From: Streptomyces sp. NA04227
GTDB lineage: Bacteria; Actinomycetota; Actinomycetes; Streptomycetales; Streptomycetaceae
Reading direction: 5' to 3'
NCBI RefSeq assembly: GCF_013364195.1
Contig: NZ_CP054918.1
Span: forward strand, 7,429,001-7,493,000
DNA: 64,000 nt
In this document: positions 56,200 to 64,000 of the stretch, piece by piece
Position numbering within the stretch: position 1 is the first letter of the stretch
Layout of the letters: each line of letters starts with the position of its first letter
Program-made: the position numbers and the translations under genes
Notes under the pieces: model-generated
Database searches by the model: none
What the model was told of the DNA's origin: nothing
The model's input: only the letters and a program-made list of their open reading frames with translations

Positions 56200-56233
56200 G
56201 GCAGAGAAAACCCGGGCGACAAAGGGCAGTTGG

Positions 56234-56266
56234 GTACGGGCGCGGCCATGCGCCGGGCGCCCGTAC
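56234..56266. terminator. Bidirectional terminator
   Basis: A perfect ten-base stem GTACGGGCGC/GCGCCCGTAC lies between the convergent thiolase and transporter genes. Confidence 0.85.
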
Positions 56267-56275
56267 TCCACCGCC

Positions 56276-58372
56276 TCAGCGTCCGCTCACCGCCGAGAGC
56301 GCGTGCCCGGCCCGCCAGCCGTCCTCGGAGAGGTCCTCGGCGAGCATGCGCTTGGCGATCGTGTCGAGGGCGCTGCGCAGTTGGCGGTCGTCGGGCCGGG
56401 GCACCTCCTCCGACAGGCGGCTGTTGAGCCACTGGGCCCAGGCCGAGCCGAGTAGCGCGGCCTCCCGCGCCCCCGCCGCGGTCTGCGAGAAGTACGCGCC
56501 CTCCCGCGTCAGATACCCCTCGTCGACCATCCGCTGGAACACGGGCTGGAGCACCTCCGGCGGCAGGTGGTGGCGGGCCGCCGTCAGGCCGATGCTCGCG
56601 TGCCCGACCATCCGCGTGAGCAGTTCGACCTGCATCACGGCCCAGGCGCCGGCGACATCGAGACGGGTGCCGGAGCGGGCGACGACGGTGCGCAGCGTGC
56701 CGGGCCCCGAGGCCCGTACGACCTTGGCGACCGCGAGTTCGAGCAGTGGCTGCGAGGAAGGCCCCGAGGGTGAGGCGAAGGCCTCGCCCATGTCGTTCGA
56801 GCCCGCCCGCGCGGTGTCCCGGAGCCGCACCTGCTTCAGGAACATGGCCACCGCGAATCCGGCCAGCACCACCGGCACGGTCCACAGGAAGACCGTCTGC
56901 AGGGTCTCGGCGTAGGCGTCGACGATCGGCCGGGCGGCGGGGCCCGGCAGCGCGTGCACCCCCGTGGGGCTCTCGGCCGCCCGCGCGACCGCCTCCGGAG
57001 GCAGTTCCGAGGCGCTGACGGCGTCGGCGATGCCGCCCTCCAGGTTCGGCCGCAGGGTGTTGGCGTAGATCGTCCCGAACACCGCCGTGCCGAACGCGCT
57101 GCCCAGCGTGCGGAAGAAGGTGACGCCCGAGGTGGCGGTGCCCAGGTCGGCGTAGTCCACCGTGTTCTGCACCGCGATCGTCAGGACCTGCATGGACAGG
57201 CCGACGCCGGCGCCGAGGACGACCATGTAGAGCGACCCGAGCCAGGCGTCGGTGCCGGGACCCATCAGGGAGAGCAGGAACAGACCGAGCGCCATCACCA
57301 GACAGCCCACGATCGGGAAGGCGCGGTAGTGCCCGGTGCGGCCGACCACGTGGCCGCTGGCCACGGAGGCGATGAGCAGGCCGAGCACCATGGGCAGGGT
57401 GCGTACGCCGGAGAGGGTTGCCGAGTCCCCGTCCACGTACTGCAGATACGTCGGCAGGAAGACCAGCGCGCCGAACAAGGCGAAGCCCACGATGAAGCTG
57501 AGCACCGAGCAGACGGTGAACACCGGATTGGCGAACAGCCGCATCGGGAGCGTCGGTTCGGCGGCGCGGGTCTCGGCCCAGCAGAACAGGCCGAGCGCCA
57601 CGAGCCCCGCGGCGAACAGGCCGAGGATCACCCCGGAGCTCCAGGCGTACTCGTTTCCGCCCCAACTGGTCGCCAGGATCAGGGCGCTCGCGCCGACGGC
57701 GACCAGCGCGATGCCCAGGTAGTCGATCACCGGGCGTGCGACGGCCCGTACCTGCGGGATCGTGCGGGCGGCCGCGAAGACGACCAGAATCGCGAGCGGC
57801 ACATTGATGTAGAAGGCCCAGCGCCATGTCAGATGGTCCGTGAACAGGCCGCCGAGCAGCGGCCCGACAACCGTGGCGATGCCGAACACCGCGCCGATCG
57901 CGCCCTGGTACTTGCCGCGGTCGCGAAGAGGGATGACGTCCGCGATGAGCGCGATCGCGGTCACCATCAGACCGCCCGCGCCGATACCCTGCAGCGCTCG
58001 CCAGGCGATGAGCAGAAGCATGTTGGTGGCGAGTCCGCACAGGAACGACCCGGTGATGAACACGACGGCCGAGACCTGGAAGACCAGCTTGCGCCCGAAC
58101 AGGTCGCCGAACTTTCCGACGAGCACGGTCGAGACGGTCTCGGTGAGCAGGTACGAGGTCACCACCCACGACATGTGCGAGCCGCCGCCGAGGTCGGCGA
58201 CGATGGTGGGCAGCGCGGTCCCGACGATCGTCTGGTCGAGCGCGGCGAGCAGGACCCCCAGCATGATCGTGGCGAAGACGATGTTCCGCCGTCGGCTGTC
58301 CAGGACAGGCGGCGCCCCGGTCCCGGCGGCCGGTCCGGCCCCGGCGTCGGGAACGTCCGCGCTGGTGGTCAC
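56276..58372 (-). CDS. DHA2 family MFS drug exporter with C-terminal winged-helix-like domain
   Basis: About 698 residues. The first ~500 form a 14-helix DHA2 transporter: [22 protein letters not shown] (motif D1), [14 protein letters not shown] (motif A), [22 protein letters not shown], and [23 protein letters not shown] (motif C). The last ~190 residues are soluble and helical and end with [42 protein letters not shown], which looks like a MarR-type winged helix. It should export drugs or metabolites by proton antiport. GTG 58372 follows GAGGGTGG; GTG 58381 and the longer frame to 58567 are less likely. The fused DNA-binding-like tail is unusual. Confidence 0.9.
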   Translation of the reverse strand: MTTSADVPDAGAGPAAGTGAPPVLDSRRRNIVFATIMLGVLLAALDQTIVGTALPTIVADLGGGSHMSWVVTSYLLTETVSTVLVGKFGDLFGRKLVFQVSAVVFITGSFLCGLATNMLLLIAWRALQGIGAGGLMVTAIALIADVIPLRDRGKYQGAIGAVFGIATVVGPLLGGLFTDHLTWRWAFYINVPLAILVVFAAARTIPQVRAVARPVIDYLGIALVAVGASALILATSWGGNEYAWSSGVILGLFAAGLVALGLFCWAETRAAEPTLPMRLFANPVFTVCSVLSFIVGFALFGALVFLPTYLQYVDGDSATLSGVRTLPMVLGLLIASVASGHVVGRTGHYRAFPIVGCLVMALGLFLLSLMGPGTDAWLGSLYMVVLGAGVGLSMQVLTIAVQNTVDYADLGTATSGVTFFRTLGSAFGTAVFGTIYANTLRPNLEGGIADAVSASELPPEAVARAAESPTGVHALPGPAARPIVDAYAETLQTVFLWTVPVVLAGFAVAMFLKQVRLRDTARAGSNDMGEAFASPSGPSSQPLLELAVAKVVRASGPGTLRTVVARSGTRLDVAGAWAVMQVELLTRMVGHASIGLTAARHHLPPEVLQPVFQRMVDEGYLTREGAYFSQTAAGAREAALLGSAWAQWLNSRLSEEVPRPDDRQLRSALDTIAKRMLAEDLSEDGWRAGHALSAVSGR

Positions 58373-58511
58373 ATCGGCCACCCTCACATCCCACCGGACC
58401 GGGCGCACCGTGGGGCGGTCCGCTGCGGTGACGGGGACAGACGGGGACAATGCGCCGGCAGCCGCTTCCGTGCCACCAGTCGTGCCCTCAGCCGCCCCCT
58501 CAGTCGTGCTC

Positions 58512-59021
58512 TCAGCTGTGCGCTGAGCCGAGCGCCGGGGCGTGCGCCGCCGGGTCGAGCGGGCCACCGTCCTCGTCCAGCAGGGTCGCCAAGTCCCGCG
58601 CCCAGTCGGCGAGTTCGGCGAGGCCGAGCCCGTACGGACGGGCCTGTGCGCTGTCGTGCGACCACTCCTCGATCCCGGCGGCTCCCCGTCGCAGCAGCCG
58701 TGCCCCGCCCGTGGCGTTGCCGCGCGCGCCGTGGGTCAGTCCGACGGCGAGCTGGGCGAGGGACTTCCACAGCGCACGCTCGGCCGCGGGCCCCGACTTC
58801 CAGGCGTCCTCGAAGACCTCGTGCGCGTGGAAGGGGCGGCCCGCGGCGAACAGGCGCCGCGCCTCGTCGACGGTCTGCTCCGGCGTACGGGCGACGCCCT
58901 CGGGCTGGCGCTCCACGCCCTCGGCGCCGTGCGGCAGCGGGCGCCCGAGCCCGTCGCGCGGCCGGGCGCTGCGGGCCCGGCCCTCGGAGTCGCGGTCACG
59001 GTCGGCCGGTGTTTCGCTCAT
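58512..59021 (-). CDS. DUF309 domain protein
   Basis: 169 residues from ATG 59021. The first ~45 are charged and disordered. The DUF309 core follows: [25 protein letters not shown] with the His-x-HEVxE signature, then [26 protein letters not shown]. All-helical, function unknown. It lies just upstream of the transporter gene on the same strand, 140 bases apart, and just beside the second tRNA-Pro gene, which is divergent from it. Confidence 0.88.
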   Translation of the reverse strand: MSETPADRDRDSEGRARSARPRDGLGRPLPHGAEGVERQPEGVARTPEQTVDEARRLFAAGRPFHAHEVFEDAWKSGPAAERALWKSLAQLAVGLTHGARGNATGGARLLRRGAAGIEEWSHDSAQARPYGLGLAELADWARDLATLLDEDGGPLDPAAHAPALGSAHS

Positions 59022-59173
59022 GCTCCGATTGTGGGGCACCGGGCCTGCCGGGCATCCGGCACGGGAAGCGCCGGTGACCTCCGCCCCCACCAGGGGCCGA
59101 ATTCGAAGGGAACGGCGGTGGTGGGGTAAAGTTCTGCACGCATGATCACGACGGGTTCCGGCGGGACATGCAC

Positions 59174-59247
<74 letters not shown>

Positions 59248-59264
59248 CTTTTCGAAGTCGTGGG

Positions 59265-59304
59265 CCGAGGGGCCGTGTCGGAGTGATCCGATGCGGCCCC
59301 TCGG
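59265..59304 (+). terminator. Terminator of second tRNA-Pro gene
   Basis: CCGAGGGGCCG pairs with CGGCCCCTCGG around an 18-base loop and is followed by TCGTTTTCC. Confidence 0.85.
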
Positions 59305-59374
59305 TCGTTTTCCCGGGGCCGCCGCTCTCGTACGCGATCACGCACGAGAAGTCGGGGCGTCCGGGAACGGGATG

Positions 59375-60625
59375 TCAGACGAGCAGCAAGTGCCCGTAGT
59401 CGGAGAGCACTTCGCGCACCTCGGGCACGTCCTCGTACTCCTTCAGCCGGTGCAGGACCGTCCGGGCCCGCTCCGCCGTGCGCTCCGAGGACAGATCCCC
59501 GGACCCGTCGATGACCCGGCGGGCCTCTTCAGCGGCCTGCTCGGGTTCGTTCGCGTCGGCCAGGGCCACCGCCAGCCACGACCGGTACAGCGCCACTTCC
59601 CGGGCGTGGCTGGCGTCGTAGCGCCCCAGTACGTCCTGGAGCAGCGGGACGGCGCGCAGTGGACGGCGCAGCTCGGTGAGCACGCGGGCGTCCATGACCT
59701 CGAGTTCCGCGCGGTTCACCCAGTACGCCCAGGAGGGCGCCGGAGAGTCGTCCGCGCGGTCCATGGCGGCGTGCGCCTGCCCTAGCGCCCGCAGGGCTGG
59801 TTGCGCCTCGCCCGCGCGCGTGTGGGCCCAGGCCACACGGTCGAGGAACAACGCGCGCGTCGTGACCGGGGCGTCCGGTCCGGCTTCGGCCACGGCTGCC
59901 CTGGCCAACTCCAGGCCCTCTCGCTCTCGGCCGTTGTTCGACAGGTGATAGCCGAGGCTGCCCGCGAGCTGCGCCACCAGCGTCGCGTCCCCGGCCTGCC
60001 GGGCGGCCGATATTCCCAGCCGGTAGGCGCGATACGCGTCCGCACCGCGCCCGGCGTCCGAGGCGATCCACCCGGCGATCTGCCCCAACTCCCCGATCTG
60101 CACCATCAGTCCGCGCCCCGTCTCCTCGGAGTGCGCGGACTCGCGGTACAGCCGGACGGCGGCGCACAGCTCACGGAACGCCGGGCCGATCAAGTCCCCG
60201 CCGGACAGCACGTCATCGGCGAGCCGGAGGCCATGAACCCGGGCAGCCAGACCTTCTACGGTGGTGATGCCGATCCGACGGCCGCGGGGGGATGCCGAAG
60301 CGTCCAGCGCGTCCACGTCGGGCAGCAGGTCCGCCAGAGTCGCCGCCACCCCGGGCAGGGTGGCCGAAGCATCCCCCCGGGCGTACGCGGCCGCCTGCTC
60401 CAACTCGTGCTGCGGCACCCCGAGCACCTGGGCGAAGGTGGGCAGCCACACATCCGGGATGCGCTCGCCGCGCTCCCATCGGGAGACCTCGTTCCGCGTG
60501 ATCGAATGGGTGCCCGACACCGCGCACAACGTGGTGGCGAACTGCCGCTGCGAGCGGCCGGAGTGCCGCCGCAGACCGGCCAGGTAGGCGCCGAACTGGC
60601 GGCGTCACTCGGTCGTTTCGCCCAT
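59375..60625 (-). pseudogene. XRE-type regulator with TPR-like repeats, broken by an in-frame TGA
   Basis: The natural start is ATG 60625, with GGAAGG eight bases upstream. Six codons later comes TGA (60605-60607), in the same frame as the rest. Without it the protein would be about 416 residues: MGETTE-(stop)-RRQFGAYLAGLRRHSG, a complete XRE helix-turn-helix (QRQFATTLCAVSG then ITRNEVSRWERGERIP), and about 280 residues of helical TPR-like repeats. TGG to TGA would explain it; Trp before Arg-Arg is common in this family. A TTG at 60529 could restart translation but would lose part of the HTH. The divergent RsbW-like gene is its usual type of partner. Confidence 0.72.
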
Positions 60626-60776
60626 GTCGGCCCCCTTCCGGATCCAGTGTGGCCCCTCCCTGGCCCCCTGGTCGGCTCCTTCGCTCCTTCACGCCCCCCG
60701 GTTACCTGAGGACATAGCGCCCCGGCGACCGTGCGACCGGCCCCGGGGCTCGGCCGATCCGAGGAAGCAGACCGAT

Positions 60777-61199
60777 ATGCCGCAACCTGCAACGCGGGCC
60801 TGTCCGACCGGGCGTCTCAGGCTCAGGTACAGCGAGACCCTGCCGAGCGAGCCCGAGAGCGCTGCTGCCGCCCGGCGCCTGATGAACACCGCCACTTCTC
60901 GCTGGGGCCTGGAAGAGCTGGCCGAGGAAAGCGCCCTGGTCGTCACGGAGTTGGTCGCCAACGCCGTCCAGCACGCACGGGGGGAGGTCATCCGCGTGGT
61001 GGTGGAGCGCACCGCCGTGCGGACGGTGCGCGTCGCCGTCGCGGACTTCTCCCGGGAACTGCCCCGGCCACGCGCGCCAAAGGACGACGCGGAGGACGGA
61101 CGCGGCCTGTTCATGGTGGCCGCACTCGCGGCCGACTGGGGCACCGATGAACGGCGCTGGGGCAAGATCGTGTGGGCGGAGCTGGCGGGCCGGGGATGA
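60777..61199 (+). CDS. RsbW-like ATP-binding protein
   Basis: 140 residues. HATPase domain only: LVVTELVANAVQHARGEVIRVV (N box), VAVADFSRELPRPR and DGRGLFMVAALAADWGTD (G box). ATG 60777 follows GAGGAAGC; the longer frame to 60624 lacks a good ribosome site. Anti-sigma kinases of this small type are often found beside XRE regulators in Streptomyces, and here the XRE partner diverges from it. It may titrate or phosphorylate an unknown anti-anti-sigma protein. Confidence 0.9.
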   Translation: MPQPATRACPTGRLRLRYSETLPSEPESAAAARRLMNTATSRWGLEELAEESALVVTELVANAVQHARGEVIRVVVERTAVRTVRVAVADFSRELPRPRAPKDDAEDGRGLFMVAALAADWGTDERRWGKIVWAELAGRG

Positions 61200-61334
61200 C
61201 CACCGGAGAGACCCGCCGGCGAAGCCCTGGCCGAGCCCACCGCGCCCGCGCTTCGTCGTGTCGCACGGGCGTGTATCCGCTTTGTATGTCCGCCCCCTTG
61301 AATCCCCCCGTCTTCCGACGACAAGGGGAAAAGC

Positions 61335-61925
61335 ATGCCCAGACATTCCCGCCGTCTCCTGGCCGCCCTGAGCGCCCTCGCCTCCGTCGCCGCCCTCGGC
61401 GTGGCGGCCCCGGCGGCCATGGCCGCGCCGCAGGACGGCACCTCGGTGACCGAGGTGAGCGCCGCCGCCAGGCCCGGGTTCAAGCTGCCGTTCCGCTGTG
61501 GCCAGAGCTGGCGCGGCAGCAACTGGAACGGACACAGCCCCGCCCACTCCATCGACTGGAACCACTACGACGCGAGCGGGAGCCCGGACGACCTCGGCCG
61601 CCGTGTGCTCGCCAGCGCCGGGGGAGAGGTCCTCGCCTCGTACTACGCGACGGACACCGGCTACGGCCACACGATCGTCATCGGGCACGGCAATGGCTGG
61701 CGCACCCGGTACGCGCATCTGAAGACCCGTTCGGTGGCCAAGGGCGCCCATGTGACGCAGGGGCAGTTGATAGGTGAGGTCGGTGCGTCCTCCGCGATCT
61801 ACGACCTCTCGCCGCATCTGCACTACGAGCAGATCCACGACGGCTCCGTCGTCGTCGCGGTCGTCCAGGGCGTCACCTGGAGCGACTACCTCACGCGCTA
61901 TCAGACCAGCACCAACAACTGCTGA
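61335..61925 (+). CDS. Secreted M23 family metallopeptidase
   Basis: 196 residues. Signal peptide MPRHSRRLLAALSALASVAA with cleavage near AAMAAPQ. The M23 zinc site is HSIDWNHYD (His about 69, Asp about 72) and HLHYEQIHDG (His about 166-168). It lacks a LysM or other binding domain. Two cysteines (FRCGQSW and the C-terminal residue) could form one disulfide. ATG 61335 follows AAGGGGAAAAG. It probably cleaves peptidoglycan or small secreted peptides. No riboswitch is recognised upstream. Confidence 0.9.
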   Translation: MPRHSRRLLAALSALASVAALGVAAPAAMAAPQDGTSVTEVSAAARPGFKLPFRCGQSWRGSNWNGHSPAHSIDWNHYDASGSPDDLGRRVLASAGGEVLASYYATDTGYGHTIVIGHGNGWRTRYAHLKTRSVAKGAHVTQGQLIGEVGASSAIYDLSPHLHYEQIHDGSVVVAVVQGVTWSDYLTRYQTSTNNC

Positions 61926-61951
61926 GCATCCGGCCGTTGGGTCGGCCGAGG

Positions 61952-61993
61952 GCGCGTAGCGGGTACGGTCGAGTCGCCGTTCTCGCTACGCGC
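61952..61993. terminator. Bidirectional terminator
   Basis: GCGCGTAGCG pairs with CGCTACGCGC around a 22-base loop. It lies between the convergent M23 gene and the NB-ARC/TPR gene. Confidence 0.7.
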
Positions 61994-62004
61994 GTCACGG
62001 CCGC

Positions 62005-64000
62005 TCAGCGCAGCGCGCGCAAGTGCGCGCCCACCACCTCGGCGCGTTCCCGGGAGCCGAGCCGCCGATAGGTCGACAGGGAGCGGTGGAAGTAGCGCCG
62101 TGCGGTGGTCTCCCGGCCGGTGGCGTGGTGCAACTCGCCGAGCAGACAGGCGACTTGTGCCTCGGCGGGGCGGTCGCCGAGCTGCTGTTGCACCGCCAGC
62201 GCACCGGCGAGCAGCGCGGAGGCGCGGCCCGCGTTGCCCTGGCGCCAGTACAACTCGCCGATGCTTTGTTGTACGTACGCCGCGCAGTGGGTGTCCGCGA
62301 GTTCGTCGAAGATGCCCAGTGCCAGTTCCAACTCGACCTGCGCCAGGGCCGGTTGGTCGCACAGCTGGTGCAATGCCGCGATGCGGCGGCGTACTTGCGC
62401 CTCGCGGTGCCGGTCGCCGACCTCGCGCGCCAGACGCAGGGCGTCGTCCAGCCAGGGCCGTGCGGAGAGCGGGTCCTGGCGTTTCAGCCACACCGAGGCG
62501 ATCGCGTTGCAGGCCACCGCCTCGCCATGCCGGTCACCTGCCGCACCGAACAGGTGCAGCGCCTCGGTGAACAGCCGTAGTGCGGCGTCGAGTTCGTCGC
62601 GTACGCGGTACACCGATCCGGCGCCCACCGTCGCCGTCGCCTCGCCGGAAGGATGGCCGAGCGAGGCGAAGACCGCGCGCGAACGGTCGAAGGAGGCGAG
62701 TGCCTTGGTGTACCGGTCCTGGTAGAAGTGCAGCTGCCCCAGGTTGCGCAGCAGCGCGGCCGCCCGGACGTCGGCCGGTGACTCCATGGCGTCCACGACG
62801 AGTTGATGGGTGCGCAGCCAGTCGTCGTACGCGAAACGCAGGTCGAAGAACCCGGCGAGCTCGATGGCGAGATCGGCGGCGCGGGAGACCAGACCGAGCC
62901 GTAGCGCGGACTCGACGCCGCCCACGAGGATCCGGCGTTCGCTCTCGAACCACTCCAGGGGTGCGGCACGCACGCGGGGCGCGACGGCGGCGGCGGGGCC
63001 GGACGGCGTCTCGGGCCGGCCGAGTATGCCGAGAAAGTGCGTGGGCATCGCCGAATTCGCCGTCCGGGCAAGGGAGATGAGCGAATCGGTCACCCTCAGA
63101 CGGCGCCGCAGCCGGACACCGGAGTCCTCCCGGTCGGCGAGTTCGCGGGCGCAGCAGCGCAGCAGGTCGTGCATCCGGTAGCGCTGGAGCCCCAGCCGGT
63201 CGGCGCCGACGGTCTCGACCAGGTGTTCGTCGAGCAGGGTCTCCAGCACGCCGGCCGCGTCGTCGGCGAGGCCTGCCGCGGCGGCGACCAGCCAGCCGGG
63301 CACCGTCTCCTCGGTGAGATCTCCGAAGGCGCGGAAGGCCGTCGCCGCGGGTCCGGGCAGATACCGGTAGCTCAGCTCGGCGCCCGCCCGTACCTCCATG
63401 TCGCCGGTCCGGAGCTGGTCGAGACGGCCGCGTTCGTCGTCCAGGCAGTCGGCGAGGGTGCCGATGCTCCAGCCGGGGCGGTTCGCGAGCCGTGACCCGG
63501 CGATCCGCACGGCGAGCGGCAGCGAACCGCAGCCGTCGAGCACCCGGTCGGCGTCCGTGCTCTCCGCGCGCAGCCGCTCGGACCCGACGATCGCGCCGAG
63601 GAGCGCCCGGGCGTCCTCGCGTGTCATGAGGACGAGCGGGCAGTGGTGCGCGGGCAGGCCCGGCATCCGGCGGCGCGAGCTGACCAGGACCGCCGAACCG
63701 CCGGTGCCCGGCAGCAGCGGGCGCACCTGCGCGCTGCTGGCGGCGTCGTCCAGGACCAGGAGGAAGCGCCGCTGTGCGAGACGGGAGCGGAACAGCGCGG
63801 CGCGTTCCGCGGTCTCGGCCGGTACGGCACTGTCGTGCACGCCGAGACCGCGCAGCAGCTCCGCCAGGACAGCGGCCGGGTCGCGCGGCCGCCCGCTCAT
63901 CCCGCCGAGGTCGACGAAGAGTTGCCCGTCGGGGAAGTGGTGGCGCATCCGGTGGGCCGCGTGGACCGCCAAGGTCGACTTTCCCGCCCCCGGCGGACCG
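62005..64000 (-). CDS. NB-ARC/TPR regulator (AfsR-like), 5' end outside window
   Basis: The frame is open to the window end and the first visible residues give the Walker A loop GPPGAGKSTL, so the N-terminal part is cut off. Next come the NB-ARC Walker B segment FLLVLDDAASS, the sensor SAVLVSSRRRMPGLPA and the GSLPLAVRIAGSRLA element. A winged helix and about nine TPR-like helical pairs end at 62005 (SARPWLDDALRLAREVGDRHREAQV, and similar). AfsR/SARP-type and related STAND regulators have this layout. Whether an OmpR-type DNA-binding domain is fused upstream cannot be seen. Confidence 0.88.
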   Translation of the reverse strand, partial: GPPGAGKSTLAVHAAHRMRHHFPDGQLFVDLGGMSGRPRDPAAVLAELLRGLGVHDSAVPAETAERAALFRSRLAQRRFLLVLDDAASSAQVRPLLPGTGGSAVLVSSRRRMPGLPAHHCPLVLMTREDARALLGAIVGSERLRAESTDADRVLDGCGSLPLAVRIAGSRLANRPGWSIGTLADCLDDERGRLDQLRTGDMEVRAGAELSYRYLPGPAATAFRAFGDLTEETVPGWLVAAAAGLADDAAGVLETLLDEHLVETVGADRLGLQRYRMHDLLRCCARELADREDSGVRLRRRLRVTDSLISLARTANSAMPTHFLGILGRPETPSGPAAAVAPRVRAAPLEWFESERRILVGGVESALRLGLVSRAADLAIELAGFFDLRFAYDDWLRTHQLVVDAMESPADVRAAALLRNLGQLHFYQDRYTKALASFDRSRAVFASLGHPSGEATATVGAGSVYRVRDELDAALRLFTEALHLFGAAGDRHGEAVACNAIASVWLKRQDPLSARPWLDDALRLAREVGDRHREAQVRRRIAALHQLCDQPALAQVELELALGIFDELADTHCAAYVQQSIGELYWRQGNAGRASALLAGALAVQQQLGDRPAEAQVACLLGELHHATGRETTARRYFHRSLSTYRRLGSRERAEVVGAHLRALR

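Overview
The base composition (very high GC), the codon usage, GTG starts with strong AAGGAGG sites, and the gene families (conservon, hopanoid operon, AfsR-like TPR regulator, RsbW-like ATP-binding proteins, ABC-F, c-di-AMP riboswitch) mark this as chromosomal Streptomyces DNA. The gene order recalls, from memory and unchecked, the S. coelicolor interval around SCO6745 to SCO6800. I see no phage genes, transposases, rRNA or CRISPR.

Region 1 (1-19187) holds ordinary metabolic and regulatory genes: the end of an amino-acid permease, an MpaB-type oxygenase divergent from a TetR regulator, a secreted M1 aminopeptidase, a BCCT betaine/choline transporter, a D-amino-acid oxidase, an ABC-F ATPase, Tex, an SCO6745-family protein, a GlxA-type regulator next to its own DJ-1/PfpI enzyme paralogue, a crotonase-fold protein lacking both usual glutamates, an RsbW-like kinase, isopentenyl-diphosphate isomerase and a CDF zinc exporter. 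Between the last two lies a possible 17-residue peptide with four cysteines.

Region 2 (19986-27067) is a tightly coupled cassette: a CDP-alcohol phosphotransferase with a large extra part, a cytidylyltransferase, a glycerol-1-phosphate dehydrogenase-like enzyme, a second CDP-alcohol phosphotransferase, a GT2 glycosyltransferase and a TagGH-like ABC exporter. It looks like a route that makes a phospho-alcohol or glycolipid on the inner membrane face and exports it. Its product is unknown, and this is the best candidate here for an undescribed system.

Region 3 (27379-37301) is the hopanoid operon: hpnC, hpnD, a small coupled ORF, hpnE, a polyprenyl synthase, shc, hpnG, hpnH and an hpnO-like aminotransferase. 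Together they convert isoprenyl diphosphates to squalene, hopene and then amino-bacteriohopanepolyols. No ispG or dxs lies between hpnH and the aminotransferase.

Region 4 (37349-43610) contains a tyrosine phosphatase, a LysM/M23 cell-wall hydrolase behind a clear ydaO-type c-di-AMP riboswitch, an SGNH hydrolase, a TetR regulator, a CMD/AhpD-like protein and a metallo-beta-lactamase-fold hydrolase.

Region 5 (43923-54440) is a conservon (sensor kinase-like, roadblock, DUF742, GTPase, GAF), followed by the threonine-degradation pair tdh-kbl with a coupled LysR regulator, an MmcQ/YjbR protein and monomeric isocitrate dehydrogenase.

Region 6 (54627-64000) carries two identical tRNA-Pro(GGG) genes in opposite orientation around a thiolase, a DHA2 transporter with a winged-helix-like tail and a DUF309 protein. 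After it come an XRE/TPR regulator that looks broken by an in-frame TGA at codon 7, an RsbW-like protein, a small M23 protein, and an NB-ARC/TPR regulator cut by the window edge.
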